Part shown: positions 34,284 to 46,575 of the stretch, piece after piece | Layout: each line of letters starts with the position of its first letter | Numbering within the stretch: the first letter of the stretch is position 1 | DNA from: Kappaphycus alvarezii | Lineage: Eukaryota; Rhodophyta; Florideophyceae; Gigartinales; Solieriaceae | Reading direction: 5' to 3' | Length of the DNA: 64,000 bases | NCBI GenBank assembly: GCA_002205965.3 | Contig: NADL03000081.1 | Coordinates: 124,001-188,000, forward strand | Program-made: the position numbers and the translations under genes | Notes under the pieces: model-generated | Told to the model about the DNA's origin: nothing | Seen by the model: only the letters and a program-made list of their open reading frames with translations | Database searches by the model: none

Positions 34284-37200
34284 AAGCCATTTCTCCGCCA
34301 TAAAACCTCTAGTACACGCTTTTCTGTGTTCCCTCTACCAATTTAAGCCCAGCCAAACGGCATTACTCTAATACTAGTCCCTCCCCTGAGAGCGACCCGC
34401 AGATATGCATAACCGATATACTCGTAGGGGATCTGAAGAAGAAAGTTCAAGAACGTCAATTGCTTCATTTTTTCCAGAATAATGGCGCTCCTGAATATTT
34501 GGTAGGTCGCAAAGAACTGGAAAGCATTATTACAGCACATAGGATCCACAATAGGAAGAAATTTTCCACACAAAACATATTCAGTTTCCTGATACATCCT
34601 TTATATTAATTGGTTCCATATATTTGTCTCTATATACGGTACAGCAAGAGTTTTATCACTCATTGTTTTCAAGATAGTTGTCCTAGACGGGTACATCTCA
34701 GCAATTCTCAGCATGGGAGGCACAGAAAATAAATAGCTCGCGCCTACTCCTTTTATAATCTCTAAATGCTTCACTCATAGCACATAGCATAAGCTTGGAG
34801 ATGGAAACGTCTTCCATATGGATCAATGGTCCTTCCTGATTGTAAGGTACTCAATACATCATCTTTCTGTCCACTTTCAACATTCAAATTCAATACAATT
34901 CACTGAATATTCAGCTTTTTGCCTCGCAAATTCTTTCATATGACTTCAAGAAAAATATTTAATCTCATTTCACGCTCATGGCCTCAGCAGTTTACTCTAA
35001 AGCTTTGAATACATTAGAAGGCACTTCTTAGCGCTATTTTAGATTCCAATGAATCTTTTTAGGGTCTTTTCTGGATCCGAGGAAGAACATTTAGCGATAA
35101 AATCCCCTTAAATATCATATGTATCCATAAAGAACCGATGCTCCTTATATTGGACCAAAATGCGGGTAAGTTTATTGCCCAATTCCTTCCCAATATTGCC
35201 TCTACAGTACAATTTATTCAGCTGAAAGATTAAAACTTCAAGCAGCAAGTCATCGAGACTGGGGTTTACCCTGAATTTATCACTGATTCCCCAAACCGCT
35301 GCTAATAAACCATATTCAAGAAGAAATATATCGGGATCCTCAGGCAGCAAATCGCCCTCGCTTGCTTTTTTAACAAATTATTCCACACCTTCTCGCATAC
35401 AAACGCATCTAGAGCTCCAATTTTCGCGAAAACATGATACTGCACCTTGAATACAAGGAGTTACTCACCCTGGATGGCCACATCATAGAGTTGCCAAACT
35501 TAAACATAATCTCGCACAATCGCAAAAAACCGGTATCAATTCATTTACCGGCTCCGCCCGGCCCTACCCCACCAATTTTCGCTTCTTTCTTAAGTCTTGC
35601 TTCGCTACTTCATACCCTATCCAAATCACCCACCCGAACTTCTCCACTTCCTGCCGTCTCAAATTGACTTTGAAACCCCCAACTTCGTTGGTCACATCTC
35701 AGTATCCTTCCAAAATACCAAACTCCCCTCCTAAGCATACCAGTTTCCCCCCATGTCGTAGACCATATCTCGCGAACCAAAAATTTAGCTTTTTCAATGC
35801 GCTCTCTCCAACCCCTTTTACCCTATCTGTGCCTCCGGGCTCCTCGAGCCCTCTTCGGCGATGCTCGTGGCGTCTTTCGCAACTGCTGTCTCCACCTACT
35901 GCGCAGAAATCCCCGAAACATAAAATCATCTTAATCATGTATCGCACTATTTCCAACAAATCATGTCAAAAATGCATGGTCTTTCCGAGAACAATTCCAT
36001 CTTTAGCTCCGCTAATCCACCCTTGCAATCAAAATCACATCTTTACCACCCGTTATGTCAATTAAATTTCCTCTAGGATGCTGAAAAGGCACTCTTCCTC
36101 CCCACGTCGCGGGCCGCCAGCACCGGGATCTGGAAGCCCTCCATTCCTTATCCATCTCAAAGATTCATCTTTCTTCGAGTCCTGTCCCCTTTAAAATATC
36201 CCACTACTTCTTTCCCCTTAAAAAATCTTCACATTCGAGCCAATTCACAACTTCCTTCTCCGCGTCTCGAAAGTCATCACTACGGCTACCATCGAACTAA
36301 TCAGGAAAGAATCACTAGTCACCACAGTCGGTCTCTCGAACTCATTCCCACCCTTCCCCTCAGTTCGTACCTCCATTTTCTAGCTTCCAACACCATCCTC
36401 GCCAAAATCAGAAAAAACATTACACCGTCCTCTACATATACTTACTCTCCCTAGATAGCCAAACTCCTCAAATGCTTATTAATCGAGGAATTTCCTCTCT
36501 GAATGCCCAAAGAAATGGACTATCGCGCCCTCGAAATGTTATATTCCTTCATCAACGCTTTCTTCGAATGCTGCTACGACAAAGCCATCTCAGGTCCAAT
36601 AGACTCCATCTTCTCCCAAGTATACGGATCTTATATTCATGAGCATGAAATGCAAATACTTTAACATTTGGAAAGAATCATTTTCTCCGAATTCGAAGAC
36701 AATGCCCGCTACTTTAAGAAAAGTAGCGGGCATGGTCAAGCATTATTTTCCGTTCTAAGTCCCAATTCATCCTCAAATCTCGGCTACCTCATGGTAAATC
36801 TCCTCGATCACATCTTCGTCGACATTAGCTACTTCGGAGTACTCAGATTCAAAAAATGGGATTTAAGAGAGAATTCTTCCTCTACAAGAACCATCGCCTC
36901 AAAAACTCCAGGAATACAGCGCGCAGGACGAGAACATCAGAACTAGTGACTGATCCAGCTTCACCCGTCTCCGTAACTACATCTGAACAACAATCTCTAT
37001 GTTCCCCTACTTATTCGATTTTACTTACCTCCCTCATAAAAGCTTCCTCCGCGAAAGAAAGATAACCCCTTTCCTTGATCTCATCAAAGTCAAGAAATAC
37101 TTTCACTCCAATCCCCACTCCGGAGCTATCTCCTTCAAAGAAGTTTTCGTCCCAGTCCCATACTTTTTACCTTCCGGACCATCAATCAAGGCCTCCCGTC

Positions 37201-38910
37201 CTTCATAAACTCTTCCTCGCAAACGTACTTGCGACTAACCTCTCTTCATCGCTACGCCACATCTGTGTCGTGGTCATCAAACCTGCCTACTACGCTTGCG
37301 GCATCATCTCTTCCCTCGAAAACTACGTCAAATAATGGAAACAAAAAGACTTCCATGATCTCTTAGTTACACTCCTCCAACGCATCTTTCCCTTTCAACG
37401 TTTGCTTCGCAAAATGGGACGCATCAAAATCATTACCTGAGGCAATTAACTCCGCACTACAAGTGCAAACTTAGGTTGAGACTAGCTATATCAACAATAA
37501 TTTTACTGGGCTTTTTTCTTTCAAATTAAAGGAGTCGAAATTTCTATATATTTGGCCTCACCAGTAAACGTGGCACAATTATATTTTATGTATGATACAC
37601 ACGCATCCATTTTAAAAAAATACCGCCCTAATTTGAATGTTACAGTTCGATTGCAAACTATGATTTGGGCTCAATTATTTGAGATAACTTACCCGTCTTT
37701 TCCATAGTCATACCGGGCTACTTTCACGTTGCTCAACATGTAATGCATTTTTTTACAACAAAATATTCTCAGTTTCTTCCATTCAACAGATAGTACACGA
37801 GACCATTTCACATCAGGAAGCGTTCCAAGAATATAATTATTCACCTTACAATAAAACCACATCAGTATCAGATCCTCAATAACTTATTTGGATATATTCA
37901 GGAATCAGAACAGGTTTGCTTCAATTAAATGTGTTTTAAATTTTCGATAAAATTTCTCGCACTAGTGACCAAAGCTCAGCTGGTTCGTATCATTCTCTTT
38001 TAGCTTCTTGTATCATAATAAACAATACTTCTTCTCAATTTTGAAATGCCTGATTCTTCGCATTGATTGCGCTAGATGCGAAAATTCCTTGCAAAAGAAG
38101 TATTTTAGCTATAATAAATACTATATTTACTTCCGATGCCTAATCCTATTTACTTCCGATGCCTAGTACACTTACATCTACGCATCAATTCAAAGGGTAA
38201 AATATACAAAACATACTCATTCGTATGAATACCAAATTGATCATGCCATCCTAGGAGGGTATCCATCTTGCTTTCGTTGTACGTAGTACTCACCACCGCT
38301 CAGCCCCCCTTTCCCATGAGTAACAGTCTTATCTTGCATGTTCAAGTTACATATCACTGTGCATTTGTGGTAGGAACCAACTCGGAGAGAGCCGTCTTTG
38401 AGCTTCTGCCATTTGATGTTATCCGTACTCAAATGTTCCGAAATTCTCACTATTCCTTCCGCGAAGTGACAAGGGAGCACGATAAACCGAGGATGTTCAT
38501 CGGGCCTCTGAGTAATACAAACCACAGCAAACTAATGGTGCCTCATATGAAGATCGCTTCTGAATTCCTCAGAATACACAGCTTTGAATACACTGGACTC
38601 CACTTTCGATGTGCTGAGCAGCACTTGAAAGATCTCCCAAGTAGTTTACAAGTCATGAGAATAAGCATTCTGGAGGGACTTTCCGTTTTGAACCTGAATT
38701 TTTCTCGCTCGGAGATCCAATGATATATTATTCGATCCGTTATTGGTTGGCTCAAATCTGTCGTTCAAGACCGTAAATTTGTTGGTCAAAATTTTCTGAG
38801 CCTTTGAAGAAAATCAACATTTGTAGTACCCTCCCATGCCTATCTTTGACTCCAAAAATAGATGGGTCATTCACTCTACTTATTGACTCCCAAACCATCT
38901 TCCCTCCAAA
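34284..38910. other. Long gene-poor stretch with a C-rich sub-block and a hairpin
   Basis: No gene can be supported. 35108-35350 (minus) has a coding-like 80-codon frame, LLAAVWGISDKFRVNPSLDD, that faintly resembles the end of a BTB domain. 35530-37440 is notably C/T-rich on the plus strand compared with both neighbours, with many short frames and stops, and may be an old decayed gene. A perfect 13-bp hairpin lies at 36702-36733. Confidence 0.35.
36702..36733. repeat. 13-bp perfect hairpin, 6-nt loop
   Basis: ATGCCCGCTACTT (36702-36714) and AAGTAGCGGGCAT (36721-36733) are exact reverse complements. The GC-rich stem stands out from its AT-rich surroundings. Confidence 0.7.
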
Positions 38911-41900
38911 TCAATTAGAGCTGATGTTCCCAACCCCTCCCAGTTCTTGATACAACTCTGGGATACACAATTCGGTTATTTCTTCGTCGACATACCTCCT
39001 ATTTTTGGCATGAGATTCATTTTCAAGCTTCAGTTGCTTAATCTTCTCACCAAAAAACAATTTTCGTAAGCATCTAGCAGCGCTGCCAGCTTCTCTCGCA
39101 TCACTACAGTGCAATAACTGAAGCAGGACTTCAATAAGCCCCTTCCAATTATTATCCAATGTATAATCTGTTGCTGATAACTGCGGCAGCCTGTAATTAC
39201 TTCGAACAAAGCATATTTTGAGTGTTTGATGGGCAGCTTCAAACAAGTGCTGCATAAAGTGACGTAAATGTCCATAACTAGGAATACTGTAACGGAACAA
39301 CTCAATCAACCTGTGCAAGCTCGGTTTGTCAAGTCCGTCAGCTATTCTGGTTTCTGAGCCCATCTCTTCATGAACCAGCGTCGTGAAGGTATATACCTCT
39401 GCTACGTACTTGAATGCTTTTCTTTGCAAACTGCATATCCACTTGTTCTAAGGGTCGAATACTTTGTCCACAGAATTCAATCCATCAACATGTGCAGTTG
39501 TCCACCAATACATACATGCAACTACTGCTTGAAGATTTTCAAGTAGTTTTACGGAGTTCCAAAACATATCTGTTACTGTGCATCCTATAATTGTTGCACC
39601 TGTTCGAAACACCCGAGCAGATAAAGTTAGTAAGCTTTATGTGGCAGAAAGGCTTATGTTGTGGATACTTATTGCTTTCCCGTTGTACACTTCCGTCTGT
39701 GACAGTAAATCGTTCTCTTGCAAACTTACACAAAGCAAGACATCCATACACAGTTTCTATTCATTTTCTGGCAGTAGATGAAAGCACCATGTCATAAGGT
39801 TAATGGCCATTCGAATCAGAGGATGATCATGAGCTGCAACGCATGAGCGGTAAGGATCGAACATACAGCTTACAACTTTTTCCCCATTCGTGTTAAGCGG
39901 TATCTTTAATCTTCATCCTTCTAAGGCATTGAAGAAACAGATTAGTGGACACCGATCTTCCAAAATGGTCTCTGTGTTCGACATTCCCAACCAATTTATC
40001 CCATTCTATCTTATACTGCTTCCTCTCAGAGCCATATGTCGTTCTAAACAGCGCAGATCTGCGCTTGATAATGCATGCCCATCCCTTGTAAATCCTCAAC
40101 TGCTCTTATAAGCCTGGTACTCTACCCTGAAAGTATAAAATTTACATGGTGAAGCTGAAGTGAGGCCTAGCAAGTCCAAAACATGTGACATAGCTGGCTA
40201 ATCTGCGATAAAGCCTGCGATATCAATGAAAAGCTTCACTTGGTTACCATCCGTACCAATTCCATCGACCCCTTCTTCGGTCGTTTTTGTAATATCTGGT
40301 ATGATATTGAGCAACACGGGGTTCGTGCTGAGCCCTGTTGGCTTCAATTCAAATCCCAAACGTCGAACCACAGCACGTGAATTGCGCATTTGAGGTGGTA
40401 TTCCGAGCAATATAACATTGCCCTCTATACCACATATGGTATAGTAGAGCCACCTATGGTAGGTTAGAGTCCCGAAGGTATAAACACGATTTTGTTCAAA
40501 CATGTCCTTTTATGATATAATACAGAAAAAGAGCACATTTGTTCGACATGAGCGATACAGGGCCATAATAATCACTAGAACCAAGGAGCTTGATTCTCAC
40601 TTTCCAATCTTGCTTAAGACCATGGTAAATTCCATCCACTTCAACCCACAGCAACAGTGTTGGCGATCCCCAGGCTTCTCTCTCCAAAACACGATTCAAA
40701 AGTACGCACATGTAAGTTTTGTTCCCCCATTCATCTGATATAGGAGCATGGATCGGTGTTAGAAGTGCACATGTATCATCCGGAATCACGCGTTCTCAAA
40801 TGAAAGCACCTCCAGATCTGAATTGATTCCACCCAGGGGACCCGCGTTTGAAAGAGCTTTCACAACTGACAACTCTACATCACTGACGTTTTGCATAGCA
40901 AGACGAGCCCTTTCCGTTTCGACAGCTCCAACACACCATACTACAGAGATCGTTTCCTTCATTACATGCTCGTACTTTTCTTAGTTTGATTCATGACATT
41001 CTCCAAAAAAGTACTATATTCTGTCTGAAGGCACTTTCATTGAACTTTGCGGAACCTTTTTCACTTGCATAATCATGACAGAGCCACATCTGACTTCCAT
41101 TTTTGACGTATATGAAAGTCGTCGGTGCGAGCAGCTTTGCTCGATCTGTGACTATATCTGCCCGATAAATATGCTCCTCTCTGTTTGTATCCCCTCGTAT
41201 GGCGGAACAAAAGAACGGCATTGACATACATCCATACGAGCCCATTCACTCGGAAAGATGACATAAATTTGAGCCATAGGAGATCTCCTCATCACAGAAT
41301 GAGTTCCTGTTGAGTAAGCGACGAAACATGAATTTCTAAACTCGAAGACGACTGAGCTGTTTGATCTAGAAAGGATATCCTTGTAATGTAGATCAAATGT
41401 GTGTAATACTGCTTGTGGTAAACAGTTCCGCATGAGGTGTGACACAATTATTCGCTTCTTTTCCGAATAAGACGGAAGCATTCTAGAGTTATTGTGGTCG
41501 GTGATGACTTTCTGTATGCTTCTTGTGGTTTCATATTGTTGCACAGTAAAGCGAGCGCTTCCGCATACAACACTTACCCCCAAAATTTTTTCCCACTTCG
41601 ACATGAACTTTCCCACTTTCTTCGGAACTGGAAGGAGATGTCGCTCCCTGTCGGCCCTGCTCAGAGGTGGCACATTACTCCTCTCCATGTTCACTCCTCT
41701 TCTGATGATGTCTACTTCATTTTCATGGAAATAAGAAGCTGTGTCCAACTCTTCCATAGTCACATACGTTACGTGTAAGTCAGAGTCATCCGGATCATCA
41801 GGAGAGCTTCTGTGATCACTATAATCACACCCCTCAACTCGATCCACCTTATGAATCAATTCTCCTCCAAAGTTGACTCCTCTTTCCAGATTCGGATCTG

Positions 41901-42108
41901 TTGGACATTCAAAAATTTGATTTTGGGGTTCAACTGAGACTTCTTCGTGTTCAATATTAACATCCAACAATGATCTAGATCTGAGAGTACTTGATGGTTT
42001 GGATTGTTCAGATCCCGTTTCATTTGTTCTACAAATGGAATTAAGAATTTCTGAACAAACTGCTGAGATCTTGGGCTTCATCTGCAATATCCATCCAGGA
42101 AGTTCCAA
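38911..42108 (-). pseudogene. Decayed CACTA/Plavaka-like transposase
   Basis: A coding trail on the minus strand through many stops and shifts. An acidic N-terminal region is followed by SKWEKILGVSV (about 41600), VYVIFPSEWARMDV-type sequence (about 41250), VEVDGIYHGLKQDWKVRIKLLGSSDYYG (about 40650-40560), KLFIDIAGFIAD (about 40235-40200, D at a likely active-site position), then a Cys-x-x-Tyr/Cys part, GCTVTDMFWNSVKLLENLQ (about 39585-39530), TAHVDGLNSVDKVFDP (about 39500-39450) and LDKPSLHRLIELFRYSIPSYGH (about 39330-39265). The order of these blocks recalls large CACTA/Plavaka (KDZ-like) transposase proteins. I recognise the pattern, but the superfamily call is tentative. No CACTA-type termini were identified. 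Confidence 0.45.
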
Positions 42109-42357
42109 CTACTCGTCTACTGCGTTTTGGTCCCATAACTCTGGGCCTGAAAAATGGGATTATGATGTACTGAAATCGTTTATGTAAAGCCCTAACAAAT
42201 TGACCTTGAAAATTTGGGAGTGATTGAGTGAGTTCAGAGAAGAAACAAGCGAAAAGGGATACTATTTGTTTCTTGTGACTGCAGGAAGCGATGGTATCGG
42301 TAGAGGGTAAAGGTCGTTTATCAAAGACATATTCGTTATACATTAGTAAAATAACCA

Positions 42358-42388
42358 GATTGGTCTCATCCAAAGGATGAGACCAATC
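42358..42388. repeat. 14-bp perfect hairpin, 3-nt loop
   Basis: GATTGGTCTCATCC (42358-42371) and GGATGAGACCAATC (42375-42388) pair fully around AAA. It lies about 250 bp upstream of the decayed transposase start on the minus strand, so it could be a regulatory or terminal structure of that element. Confidence 0.7.
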
Positions 42389-43708
42389 ATTTAAGCAGTT
42401 TCTTATTTGGAAATATATAAAAATGCCGCCCATTTGGGTTGCGGTTTTTATATGGAAGCTTTGTTATCATTCCTAGCGCGTCCAAGAGCTTTTTAATTGA
42501 GGTATTTATCTCTTCTCAAGAAGTACAGGGCTTTTTCCGGCGCTTCGCTTATGAGTATGCTTTCACGTCAATGCAGTCATGCTTTACTTTCATTTGTTGT
42601 TCTATTTGAGTTTCAAGCCCTTGCGTTGTGAGCGCGTCCACTCTTTCGCTCTTGACGGCACCACAATGGCTTGGAACCCATGACACTTACACTCGTCATC
42701 GCTTGCTCAATTTGCCTACCTTTTTTGCGAGACTTTGTACATGGGATGGTTGTCGTCTGATGTCCCCTTGCACCGCATCTATGGTTGTTTTCTACGGGTG
42801 ATATGAATGTGTCCAGGGCGCTTGGCCTTAGGAAGGTCGGCCTCGAATGGGAGTTTTCGCTCGTCGAGTTTCCAATTAACCCGTTGGGAAGTCGCCCCTT
42901 GGAACAGACGGGCGGCGATGTCCTCGCCTTGTGCCGGGGAGGGAGGGTCGGCTTCAGGGTTGTCAAGGGCGGTGTCGCCGTTTTTTGGAGAAAAAGGGGG
43001 TGTTGTGCGAGTTGGCCAAATGTGGTAATGTCTAGAGGTTGCTTGGGCGGGAATGGGAGTGGCGGAAGGGGGAGAAAGGCGTGGAATATTTGGTGATGGA
43101 GACTGCCAATGGTTTTAGTTTGGATAAATTTCTCAGGAGGGCATGTTGGGCGAGCTGGTCAGTCAGATGACTGTGTTGGAGAGGGTTTTAGCCGCCCTGT
43201 TGTTTGCACACACGGTTGCGGGGGTGGCTCACGCATCAGGACATGCATCCGGGGAATATTTTGTGGTCCTGGTTGGTGGGGAGGGTGATGGCGATGGAGA
43301 GGTGATTTCGGGGGGGGGGGTGGGCGGCAATAGGGTAGGGAAGGAGGACAATGTTTGGGGGGAGTGAGTGCCAAGGAGACGGTCGGCGTTTATGAAAAGG
43401 CACTCTGCAGCGACTGTAATGTCGAACTTAGCAAACCTGCTGGCTGGTCTCGAGCCGGCCATGTAGAAATTTTAGGGAGAGGAAAAAGAGGTGGTTAGTT
43501 TACTGCGAGTAGTATATATCAAGGCTGTTTGTTGTTGCAGGAAAACTGCCCTCACCTTCCAGTACGGTTACATAGGCCTGCTTGCGATGGACCTCTCCAA
43601 ATCAGTCAAACAGAAAAATCATCCGGATGTCTTCCACCCAAGGTGGAAATGGAAACCAGGCAGAAGTGCGTAATTAGGATTACTCCCCAGTGTGTTGACC
43701 ACACTGTG
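42389..43708. other. GC-rich island with Pro/Ser-rich minus-strand frames
   Basis: From about 42610 to 43470 the composition shifts to GC-rich, with purine-rich plus strand including a run of ten Gs near 43310. Minus-strand frames (43462-43229 from ATG, 43374-43159, 42966-42613) are rich in Pro, Ser and Thr, with no domain and no continuous ORF. It could be the shell of an exon-like gene or 5' region, comparable in composition to the gene island at the left edge of the window. Not enough for a gene call. Confidence 0.3.
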
Positions 43709-43757
43709 TTCACCATTCCTCAGAAGGCGTGGACCACGCCTTCCGAGGAATCGTGAA
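43709..43757. repeat. 49-bp near-perfect palindrome
   Basis: Arms 43709-43732 and 43734-43757 match at 22 of 24 positions with one central base. It is 161 bp upstream of the gypsy element that starts at 43918. A smaller inverted repeat CAGTGTG...CACACTG lies just upstream (43689-43705). Confidence 0.8.
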
Positions 43758-43917
43758 CTGGCTCCAGTAAATATTTCTGTTGCAATACTTATATGTAGTA
43801 CTGATTCAGTACCAATGAAGGGGGATGCTATTATGTGACACGCACGTGATTAATGGTGTGAAAACAGCCGGTGCTCGCTGATCTGATAGTGGGTGGAACA
43901 AATTGATCTGAGGAGTG

Positions 43918-44548
43918 TGATATAATGAAAATTGTAGATATTCCTTGGCATGCTGCGCTGGCTGATTTGGCTGCGCTGGCCGAGTTGGCATGCTGCGCTG
44001 GCCGAGTTGGCATGCTGTGCTGGCTGAGTTGGCATGCTGCGCTGGCTGAGCTGTCACTGTACTTACAATTATATTTTTTAATTATTTTTAGAGGGATGCT
44101 TTGCACTGTACTGTGGCGGTGCAGATTTGGCACATAGGTACTGTATAGATGCTACAGAATGTGAGGGTTGAAAACTCTATATAAGGGGCTGTTTGCATGA
44201 AATGGTAGGACTACTTGGGAGCCAGCATACCCGAGCGGGGCGCTCAACAAGTTAAGTCAAATACAAAGCATAAAGGAAGTTGGCAGACAACTTCAAGCCA
44301 AGTCCCGAGTAGTAGGAAGTTGAGAGTCAACTTCAGACCCAAGAAAACTTTTTCTTACGCCAGTCGCAGAGCGTCGGTGGTAGACCCTGCCCCTTTTATA
44401 CTTGCTTGTAGCTTCCTCAACTCTCTTCTATATACACTCCCTTTCCTTCGCTCAACAATACCACGGTAGCACTTTTGTCGCTCGCAACACCTCCTTCTCA
44501 GGGTAATTGGTTCTGAGGATCTCTTCCCCCGCCGATTTACCCCTATCA
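43918..44548 (+). repeat. Gypsy copy 1 5' LTR (631 bp)
   Basis: U3 starts with an AT-rich part and a GC-rich minisatellite (43947-44052, 18-22-bp units beginning GGCATGCTGCG). The TATA box TATATAA is at 44178-44184. R/U5 from about 44277 is shared with the other LTRs of the family and contains two self-complementary stems (AAGTTGGCAGACAACTT and GAAGTTGAGAGTCAACTTC). Confidence 0.9.
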
Positions 44549-44550
44549 TT

Positions 44551-44568
44551 TGGTACTCTTGTGGAGGG
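44551..44568 (+). other. Putative primer-binding site, gypsy copy 1
   Basis: TGGTACTCTTGTGGAGGG begins two bases after the 5' LTR. A TGG start complementary to a tRNA CCA end is the rule for LTR elements. The tRNA cannot be named with confidence; the TACCA-3' end would suit a tRNA-Leu-like primer. Confidence 0.5.
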
Positions 44569-44636
44569 GGTTGCACCCGAGGTATTCGAGTTGAGCAGTA
44601 GTAAGGAACACTTCGGGGGATTTCTTTTCTGTAATC

Positions 44637-46510
44637 ATGGATCTCAACGCTGCTCGTATAACGTTCACAGGGGCAAGACTGAAGACGTTGAGGAGTTTCT
44701 TTACACATATGTCAACGTTGTGATGCGAGAGAAGGGCGATGAAGAGAAGGCCGCAAGTATCTTCGCCTATCTTCATGGTGACGCAAAGCACAAATATAAG
44801 TCCAAGTTTATCGACGGGTGGTCTCTTAACGGGAATGGGCGTAACTTCGGTGAGGTATGTGAGTGGCTTGTGAAAGAGTATGCTAAGGAGGTAGAACCAG
44901 ATGAGATGATTCGTACCGCCATAGAGGCCCGGCTCAACTTCGACGATTTGTTAAGCTCATTGGTGTACTTGTGTGATCTTTATGAAAAGGCTGGGTTCAA
45001 CGCCCAAGCCAAGTACGGAATGCTGCGTAAGGCGGCTATGGGGGATAAGCGGCTCTCCGATTTCCTCCTCATCAAGGGCCCTCACACTTTTGATGAACTG
45101 AAGGGTACCATAGTAGAATTTGTCAAAAATTCGGAGACGTTTCAGTCACTGAGTGAGGTACCGAGGGAAACCCGCACATCGATGTCTATCGTACATCCTG
45201 AAAAGAATTATCAAAGGCCGGCTACTAGTGCAGCGGCATTAGAATCTGTCAGGAGCGATGTCAAAAACTTGGAAGAAAGGTTGGAAACCCGATTCGATAA
45301 TCGACTTGACATGATAACCTCGCAGTTGGAAAGCCTTACTCTTACCATTAAGAAGAACCAGTCTGGGGCCCCTAAGGCCGCAGAAGTCTGTTCTTACTGT
45401 CACAAGCCTGGACACTTTGCAAACAGGTGTCCTGATAATCCACATAGAAACACTCGTTGTGCAAAGTGCGGTCGATATGGGCATCATGAAAGTAACTGCT
45501 GGTCTAAAGACAACAGAAGAGCAAATTTATCGGAAGCAAGGAGTGAGTCAGGACCAGAGGTGAAAATCTTACAAAATAGAAGGGATCAAAGGTTGACGGA
45601 TGCCGGTAACGTATCCATCGCTGAAGAGATTAGTCAAGTCAATGTGACAAAAAGGGATGGGGAAGGGAACATTTTATCGAAGAAACCTAGGCTAGAGTAT
45701 GGAATGCTGGAGCATATCCCAGCACCTGTACCTCCTCGAACCAAGAGGTCTGATCAAGTTGTTCCAGGAGTGGGAGTCACTCCGGCCAAGAAGACGAAAA
45801 AGAGTAAGAAAGTTAAGAGTATCTCTAAGGACGTACTAGAGTATGTGAAGAGGTACAATTTGGTGGCTGAGCTTGCATCGGCCCCAACTGGGATAACGTT
45901 TGGTCAACTTTTGAGGGGCGACGCAGAGGATGCGAGAAAAGAACTCAAAAAAATTATCAGGTCTAATAAGTCCGCTAAGGGTAAGAAACTGTTTCTTCAA
46001 TCGGCCTCGACAGCACCAAGACGTCTTAAGCTGGTACCAGTCAAAGTATTGGGTATGAAAACCCAAGCTCTCTTCGATTCGGGTGCTGTTCCAAACCTCA
46101 TTTCAGAAACTTTGGTGACAGATCTAGGTCTCGAAATTACTCCAACGACTCGAAAAATAACTGTAGCGGATGGAACCGTCTCAAAATGCATGGGCACTGT
46201 TGACAAGGTTTCCGTGTTCTTTGGGGACTCTAAAGTTGATGTAGACTTTCTTGTCATGCCGGATCTCCCTTTCGATGCAATCATTGGCTGCCCACATGGA
46301 AAGACTAGGACATGCATTGACTTGGGCAACCAAATGGTTTCAGTTAATATTGACGGCAGAACCGTGAAGATGCCCCTGGATTTCGACAAAAGCACGCATC
46401 CTGAAGATTTAAAAGAAACGGACAGTGAAGATTTCACTTCTAGCTATGACAGCGAAGATTCGGAACCAACTAACACTTTCGGAAGTGGAAAAGGGTACCC
46501 TCGGGGGTAA
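44637..46510 (+). pseudogene. Gypsy copy 1 gag-protease
   Basis: The ATG is at 44637. A G missing from the run near 44670 throws the start out of frame with the rest; copy 2 has the extra G. The remaining frame is open to 46510. It encodes a helical capsid-like region (FLYTYVNVVMREKGDEEKAA, about 44695-44754), a coiled coil (about 45240-45360), two CCHC zinc knuckles (C-x2-C-x4-H-x4-C, 45389-45430 and about 45458-45499) that bind RNA, and a retropepsin with the DSGA active site (about 46077-46088) and IIGC flap-side motif. Ends GYPRG-stop. Confidence 0.85.
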
Positions 46511-46575
46511 TGAACATGGCATGGGACGATTATGATTCCGGGTTTGAAACAGATGACGACTGGATTCTAGGATAA
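46510..46575 (+). CDS. Short acidic linker ORF between gag-pro and pol (copy 1)
   Basis: An ATG overlaps the gag-pro stop codon (TAATG, 46508-46512), opening a frame shifted by -1. It encodes MNMAWDDYDSGFETDDDW followed by ILG and a stop at 46573. The frame is also open upstream of the ATG, so a -1 slip on the nearby CGGGGG run would reach it too. Sequence and arrangement are identical in copy 2 (55747-55812), so it is a feature of the family and not random decay. Confidence 0.4.
   Translation: MNMAWDDYDSGFETDDDWILG

Noticed and set aside
35108..35350. Possible BTB-domain tail on the minus strand
   Set aside because: Only 80 codons and a faint resemblance; no upstream BTB core could be followed.
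43806..44133. Minus-strand ORFs with repeated Ala/Gln/His/Ser peptides (also 49011-49313)
   Set aside because: They are translations of the LTR minisatellite and occur in both LTRs of gypsy copy 1; no start context or domain.
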